The position numbers and the translations under genes are program-made. A stretch of DNA of 54,843 bases from Phycisphaerae bacterium (lineage in GTDB: Bacteria; Planctomycetota; Phycisphaerae; UBA1845). Where the stretch lies: the NCBI GenBank assembly GCA_029260215.1, contig JAJDDQ010000036.1, positions 1 to 54,843 of the forward strand, in the 5' to 3' direction. The notes beneath the pieces are model-generated. The model had not been told where the DNA came from. It was given only the letters and a program-made list of their open reading frames with translations, and searched no databases. Shown piece by piece: positions 51,924-54,843 of this stretch; the stretch's first letter is position 1; each line of letters starts with the position of its first letter.

Positions 51924-53435
51924 CTACGGATAAATCTTGCCCATCATCCGCGGATACGCGCTGGTTTCGCGGATGTGTTTGAGTCCGCATATCCATGCGA
52001 CTGTGCGCTCGAGACCAAGCCCGAACCCGCCGTGGGGGACGCTGCCGTAGCGGCGGAGGTCGAGATACCATTCGTAGTCGCTTTGGCTTAGCCCTTCCTC
52101 GTTTATTCGCTTGAGCAGAACGTCGTAGTTTTCCTCGCGCTGGCTGCCGCCGATGATTTCGCCGAATCCTTCGGAGGCGAGCAAATCGACGTTGTTGACG
52201 CGCGTGGGGTCGTCCGCGTTCTGCTTCATGTAGAAGGCTTTGCAATCGCGCGGGTAATGCGTGACGAACGTCGGTGTGTCGTAGAGGCGGCTGATGATGG
52301 TTTCGTTGCTGCCGCCGAGGTCGCCGCCGTCGTCGAAATTCCTGGCCAACTCGATGTGGTGCGGGATGTTTTCGATCTCGACTTCAAGCTCACCCATCTC
52401 TTCACGCAGGTTGTTGACTTCGGCGGTGAGTTTGTCCTGTTGCCACGCTTTCAGTCCGCCACCGGAAAGTTTCGCTTCCGTCTCGGACAGTGCAGCCTTG
52501 ATCTCTTCGACACGCGCGGTCTTGGTTGTCAGGTCGGTTTGGAGCAGCTCTGTGGCCTTGGGGCCTCGGAGTATTTCGGCTGCTTCGGCATGCGTGATCC
52601 GATTGAACGGCTTCACGGCATTCTCGAGCACGTCGATCGAACGCCCGAGCGTTTCCAGGTCGGCACGGTGGTCCTTGAGCACGCGTCGAACGATCGCACA
52701 AACGAAATCCTCAGCCAGCTCGATCACGTCATCAAGATCGGCAAAGGCGATCTCGGGTTCGACCATCCAGAACTCCGTCAGATGTCGGCGTGTCTTGGAT
52801 TTTTCCGCGCGGAACGTCGGCCCGAAACAGTAAACTTTGTCGTGGGCCATGCACGCTGCTTCTACGTACAGTTGCCCGGTCTGCGCGAGGTAAACTTTTT
52901 CGTCGAAGTAATCCACCTCGAACAGGTTTTGCGCGCCTTCGCCAGCGGCGGGTGCGAAAATGGGCGTATCGATCAGGATGAAATCGCGATCGTTGAAGAA
53001 GCTGCGAATGGCGTCAACGATCGTGGCGCGGATGCGAAGAACGATCCAAGGCCTCTGCGAGCGAAACCAGAGGTGTCGATTCTTCATGAGAAAATCCGTG
53101 CCGTGCGGTTTGGGCGTGATGGGATATTCGCCCGAATTGCCCACCACGCTGAACTCGGTCACGTCACGCATTTCGACGCCGCCGACCGCGCGATCCTCGG
53201 CAAAGATCGTGCCCCTGATGCGAATCGCAGCCTCCTGCGGGCACTTCTTGGCCTCATCGTAAAAAGCTGCGGTGACGTCGTTTTTCTCGAGCACGCACTG
53301 GCAAAGGCCGCTGCCGTCGCGAAGGGTGATGAACGACACTTTTCCCGTCGCGCGGGCCTTGGAAACCCAGCCGAAGAGCGTGACTTGGGCGTCAACGTGA
53401 TCCCGCAAATCCTTGATGTATGTTCGATCTTTCAT
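51924..53435 (-). CDS. asnS: Asparaginyl-tRNA synthetase
   Basis: A 503-residue class II synthetase that charges tRNA-Asn. ATG 53435 gives the normal N-terminus MKDRTYIKDLRDHV; the frame extends to 53603 without a matching sequence. The OB-fold anticodon domain (VTLFGWVSKARATGKVSFIT) is followed by motif 2 (FGPTFRAEKSKTRRHLTEFW, ~204-223) and motif 3 (HGGFGLGLERTVAWICGLKH). The ending RMMGKIYP is typical. Compared with the family there is an extra Glu/Lys-rich coiled-coil segment at ~290-355. No aspartyl-type features were seen, so AsnRS is preferred. The gene appears to be transcribed from a promoter immediately upstream. Confidence 0.93.
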   Translation of the reverse strand: MKDRTYIKDLRDHVDAQVTLFGWVSKARATGKVSFITLRDGSGLCQCVLEKNDVTAAFYDEAKKCPQEAAIRIRGTIFAEDRAVGGVEMRDVTEFSVVGNSGEYPITPKPHGTDFLMKNRHLWFRSQRPWIVLRIRATIVDAIRSFFNDRDFILIDTPIFAPAAGEGAQNLFEVDYFDEKVYLAQTGQLYVEAACMAHDKVYCFGPTFRAEKSKTRRHLTEFWMVEPEIAFADLDDVIELAEDFVCAIVRRVLKDHRADLETLGRSIDVLENAVKPFNRITHAEAAEILRGPKATELLQTDLTTKTARVEEIKAALSETEAKLSGGGLKAWQQDKLTAEVNNLREEMGELEVEIENIPHHIELARNFDDGGDLGGSNETIISRLYDTPTFVTHYPRDCKAFYMKQNADDPTRVNNVDLLASEGFGEIIGGSQREENYDVLLKRINEEGLSQSDYEWYLDLRRYGSVPHGGFGLGLERTVAWICGLKHIRETSAYPRMMGKIYP

Positions 53436-53443
53436 GGTGGCGT

Positions 53444-53471
53444 ATGATAGGTTTGCGCGGCGAATTGGCAA
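53444..53471 (-). promoter_or_regulatory. Sigma-70-like promoter for asnS, probably leaderless
   Basis: On the minus strand TTGCCA (53471-53466) and TATCAT (53449-53444) are separated by 16 nt, each one mismatch from consensus. The asnS ATG begins only 8 nt after the -10 box, where transcription would start, and no ribosome site precedes it. The mRNA would have a 5' leader of 0-4 nt. Confidence 0.5.
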
Positions 53472-53718
53472 CCGGCAGCCGAGTAGGGCGGCTGCAAAGT
53501 GTTTACGCGACGGCACTCCGACAAGGACCGCTAAGGACCGGTAAAGCGAACCTCGACCCGGCGGCGCGAGGGGTGACGGCTCGGGACGGCGCTGTTCCGA
53601 CATTGGGAAAAGCAGTCAGCAGCGAGTACTCATGCACCTGTTCGCAGTGCCCATCATGCATCCACGATGGCTTCGACTGACAGCTATCCAACCCGCATAC
53701 TCGCGATCAATCATCTGC
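53472..53718. other. Intergenic region upstream of asnS
   Basis: This 247-bp stretch between asnS and the end of the Cys-rich gene on the same strand shows no supported gene, no T-tract terminator and no repeat beyond a short AAGGACCG duplication (near 53523-53538). Confidence 0.35.
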
Positions 53719-54843
53719 TCAACGTTGCGGCCTAGCCCGTATGCTTACGCGCACCGAGCCGTGATCGACGCTTGAACTGTCAAGATTGCTCATCGCTCCG
53801 ATCAACGAAACACCGGCGAACGGTTGACTCGACGGTGCCAGTTGGACACGCGCGAATCTCGCTCCGGGGCGAGGCTGTATGCGGAGCGTTGCGATTCTTG
53901 CCCAGGTCGCTCCCGTACCGCCACCCAATGCGGATGGGCCAACGCAGCCACCAACGCCTCGAACTCGACCAATGCGCGGCGCAAATTCCGTACTCTGCAG
54001 TAGTGCGAAGTCATCCGCCGAAAAAACGTCTTCCACCCGTAGCTGCGTGGGATCGTACACGACGTCAGCGACCGCACACGCCAATGCATCGATCGAAGCG
54101 AACTCGCGCGATGCCCACACATGCACAAAGAACGAAGCGCCTGCAGGCACCGTATCCGCGCTGGTTGGCAGCACGTCTGCGTAAGACGCAGCGGAGATAG
54201 TTTTCGAGACTACCAGCCGAAGCGCCACTGACCCGGCTCCAGGTGGCTCCGGCGACGGACCGGCAGGGCACGGACAAAACTGTCCAAAACAGCCCAGGAA
54301 GCCTCCAAATTCACCCGTGTCGCCCACACCATTGTTGTTGAAATCGGCACATTCGCAGGCGTCTCCGAGATTGATAACCGCTCCGAAACATCCCAGGAAA
54401 AACCCGAGGTCGCCTGTGTCAACAGCCGTGTTCATGTTGCAATCAAAAATGCATGTATCGACACAAACATCGTTGATTTCATCGCAGGATTCATTGATGC
54501 CTTGGCAAGGCAATGATGCAGACGCACACAGCCCGCCCATACACGCTTCAGCGCCATTGCAGAACAAACCATCATCGCAAAGAAAACCTTCGTTCGCGGG
54601 CAGTGCCTCACAGACGCCCGTCCCTATGTTGCATGTTCCAACGTTGCAAGCGTCATCCAGTACGGAACAGTCGGTTGGAATGCCCGTGCAAACCCCCGAC
54701 ACGCACGCATCGCTTTGGGTACACAGCATTCCGTCGTCGCAGCCGCCGCCCTCGTTGGCAGACGCCGTCTCGCAGACGCCCGTGCCGACGTTGCACACGC
54801 CCACGTTGCAGGCATCGTTCAAGCCCGAGCAGTCGACCGCCGA
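53719..54843 (-). CDS. Cys-rich dockerin-like secreted protein, 5' end beyond window
   Basis: The last 374 residues of a longer protein; the frame is open to the window edge. It begins with Cys-rich modules of ~50 residues (ACNVGVCNVGTGVCE, CDDGMLCTQSDACVSGVC) of the kind found in planctomycete and myxobacterial surface proteins. A dockerin-like pair follows (DCNMNTAVDTGDLGFFLGCF and DFNNNGVGDTGEFGGFLGCF, around 130-195). The C-terminal ~170 residues are a beta-sandwich with a cohesin-like look (VPAGASFFVHVWAS, VVYDPTQLRVEDVFS). There is no exosortase signal at the C-terminus. Start, export signal and full length cannot be judged. Confidence 0.75.
   Translation of the reverse strand, partial: SAVDCSGLNDACNVGVCNVGTGVCETASANEGGGCDDGMLCTQSDACVSGVCTGIPTDCSVLDDACNVGTCNIGTGVCEALPANEGFLCDDGLFCNGAEACMGGLCASASLPCQGINESCDEINDVCVDTCIFDCNMNTAVDTGDLGFFLGCFGAVINLGDACECADFNNNGVGDTGEFGGFLGCFGQFCPCPAGPSPEPPGAGSVALRLVVSKTISAASYADVLPTSADTVPAGASFFVHVWASREFASIDALACAVADVVYDPTQLRVEDVFSADDFALLQSTEFAPRIGRVRGVGGCVGPSALGGGTGATWARIATLRIQPRPGARFARVQLAPSSQPFAGVSLIGAMSNLDSSSVDHGSVRVSIRARPQR

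Overview
The window is a high-GC bacterial chromosome segment, most likely from a planctomycete (Phycisphaerae-like or a relative). The evidence is the gene repertoire: a long MoxR/DUF58/BatA-type operon of membrane-anchored von Willebrand A proteins, an ECF sigma factor of the kind paired with Ser/Thr kinases in Planctomycetes, secreted proteins ending in dockerin-like Ca-binding repeats, PQQ-like and NHL propellers, and an exosortase of the XrtH type with substrates carrying an IPTxxxWG C-terminal sorting signal. No rRNA, tRNA or CRISPR array was found.

Left arm (1-23070). After an IS3-type transposase fragment at the edge, thirteen co-directional genes run for 22.5 kb, most joined by ATGA/GTGA stop-start overlaps. 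In order: a PQQ-propeller/TPR protein, a squalene-cyclase-like toroid protein, MoxR ATPase, DUF58, two BatA/VWA membrane proteins, a DUF4175-like membrane protein, a low-complexity coiled-coil protein, a TPR-like protein, an NPCBM protein, then three HtrA-like proteins. The first of these three keeps the catalytic triad; the next two have lost all three catalytic residues.

Centre-left (23071-33102). A secreted protein with a six-fold 11-residue tryptophan repeat is followed by a compact structured element ending in a T-tract, a metzincin lipoprotein, a dockerin-like secreted protein, a sigma factor/Ser-Thr kinase pair, and fmt. Two copies of a 30-bp palindromic repeat, in opposite orientation and with a compensatory base-pair change, sit at the two convergent gene junctions.

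Centre (33103-39844). A plus-strand operon (possible small leader ORF, SDR, 2-amino/hydroxymuconate-semialdehyde-type dehydrogenase, small zinc-ribbon membrane protein, RidA-type deaminase) converges on a minus-strand operon (FAH-family hydrolase, flavin-reductase-like protein, a 56-aa zinc-ribbon membrane protein, mutY). The catabolic genes look like the lower part of a 2-aminomuconate (tryptophan/kynurenine) or related aromatic route.

Right arm (40048-54843). xrtH and its associated membrane protein are followed by an S1/P1 nuclease, a 1226-aa metzincin with NHL repeats and a 346-aa NHL propeller; the last two end in IPTTSDWG and VPTTSQWG sorting signals, so enzyme and probable substrates are clustered. 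Then come two dockerin-like secreted proteins, one a pentahaem cytochrome c, a secreted protein with a possible third sorting tail, asnS with a coiled-coil insertion and an apparently leaderless promoter, and a Cys-rich dockerin-like protein cut by the window edge. Overall the segment is dominated by envelope and cell-surface functions, with three housekeeping genes (fmt, mutY, asnS) between them.
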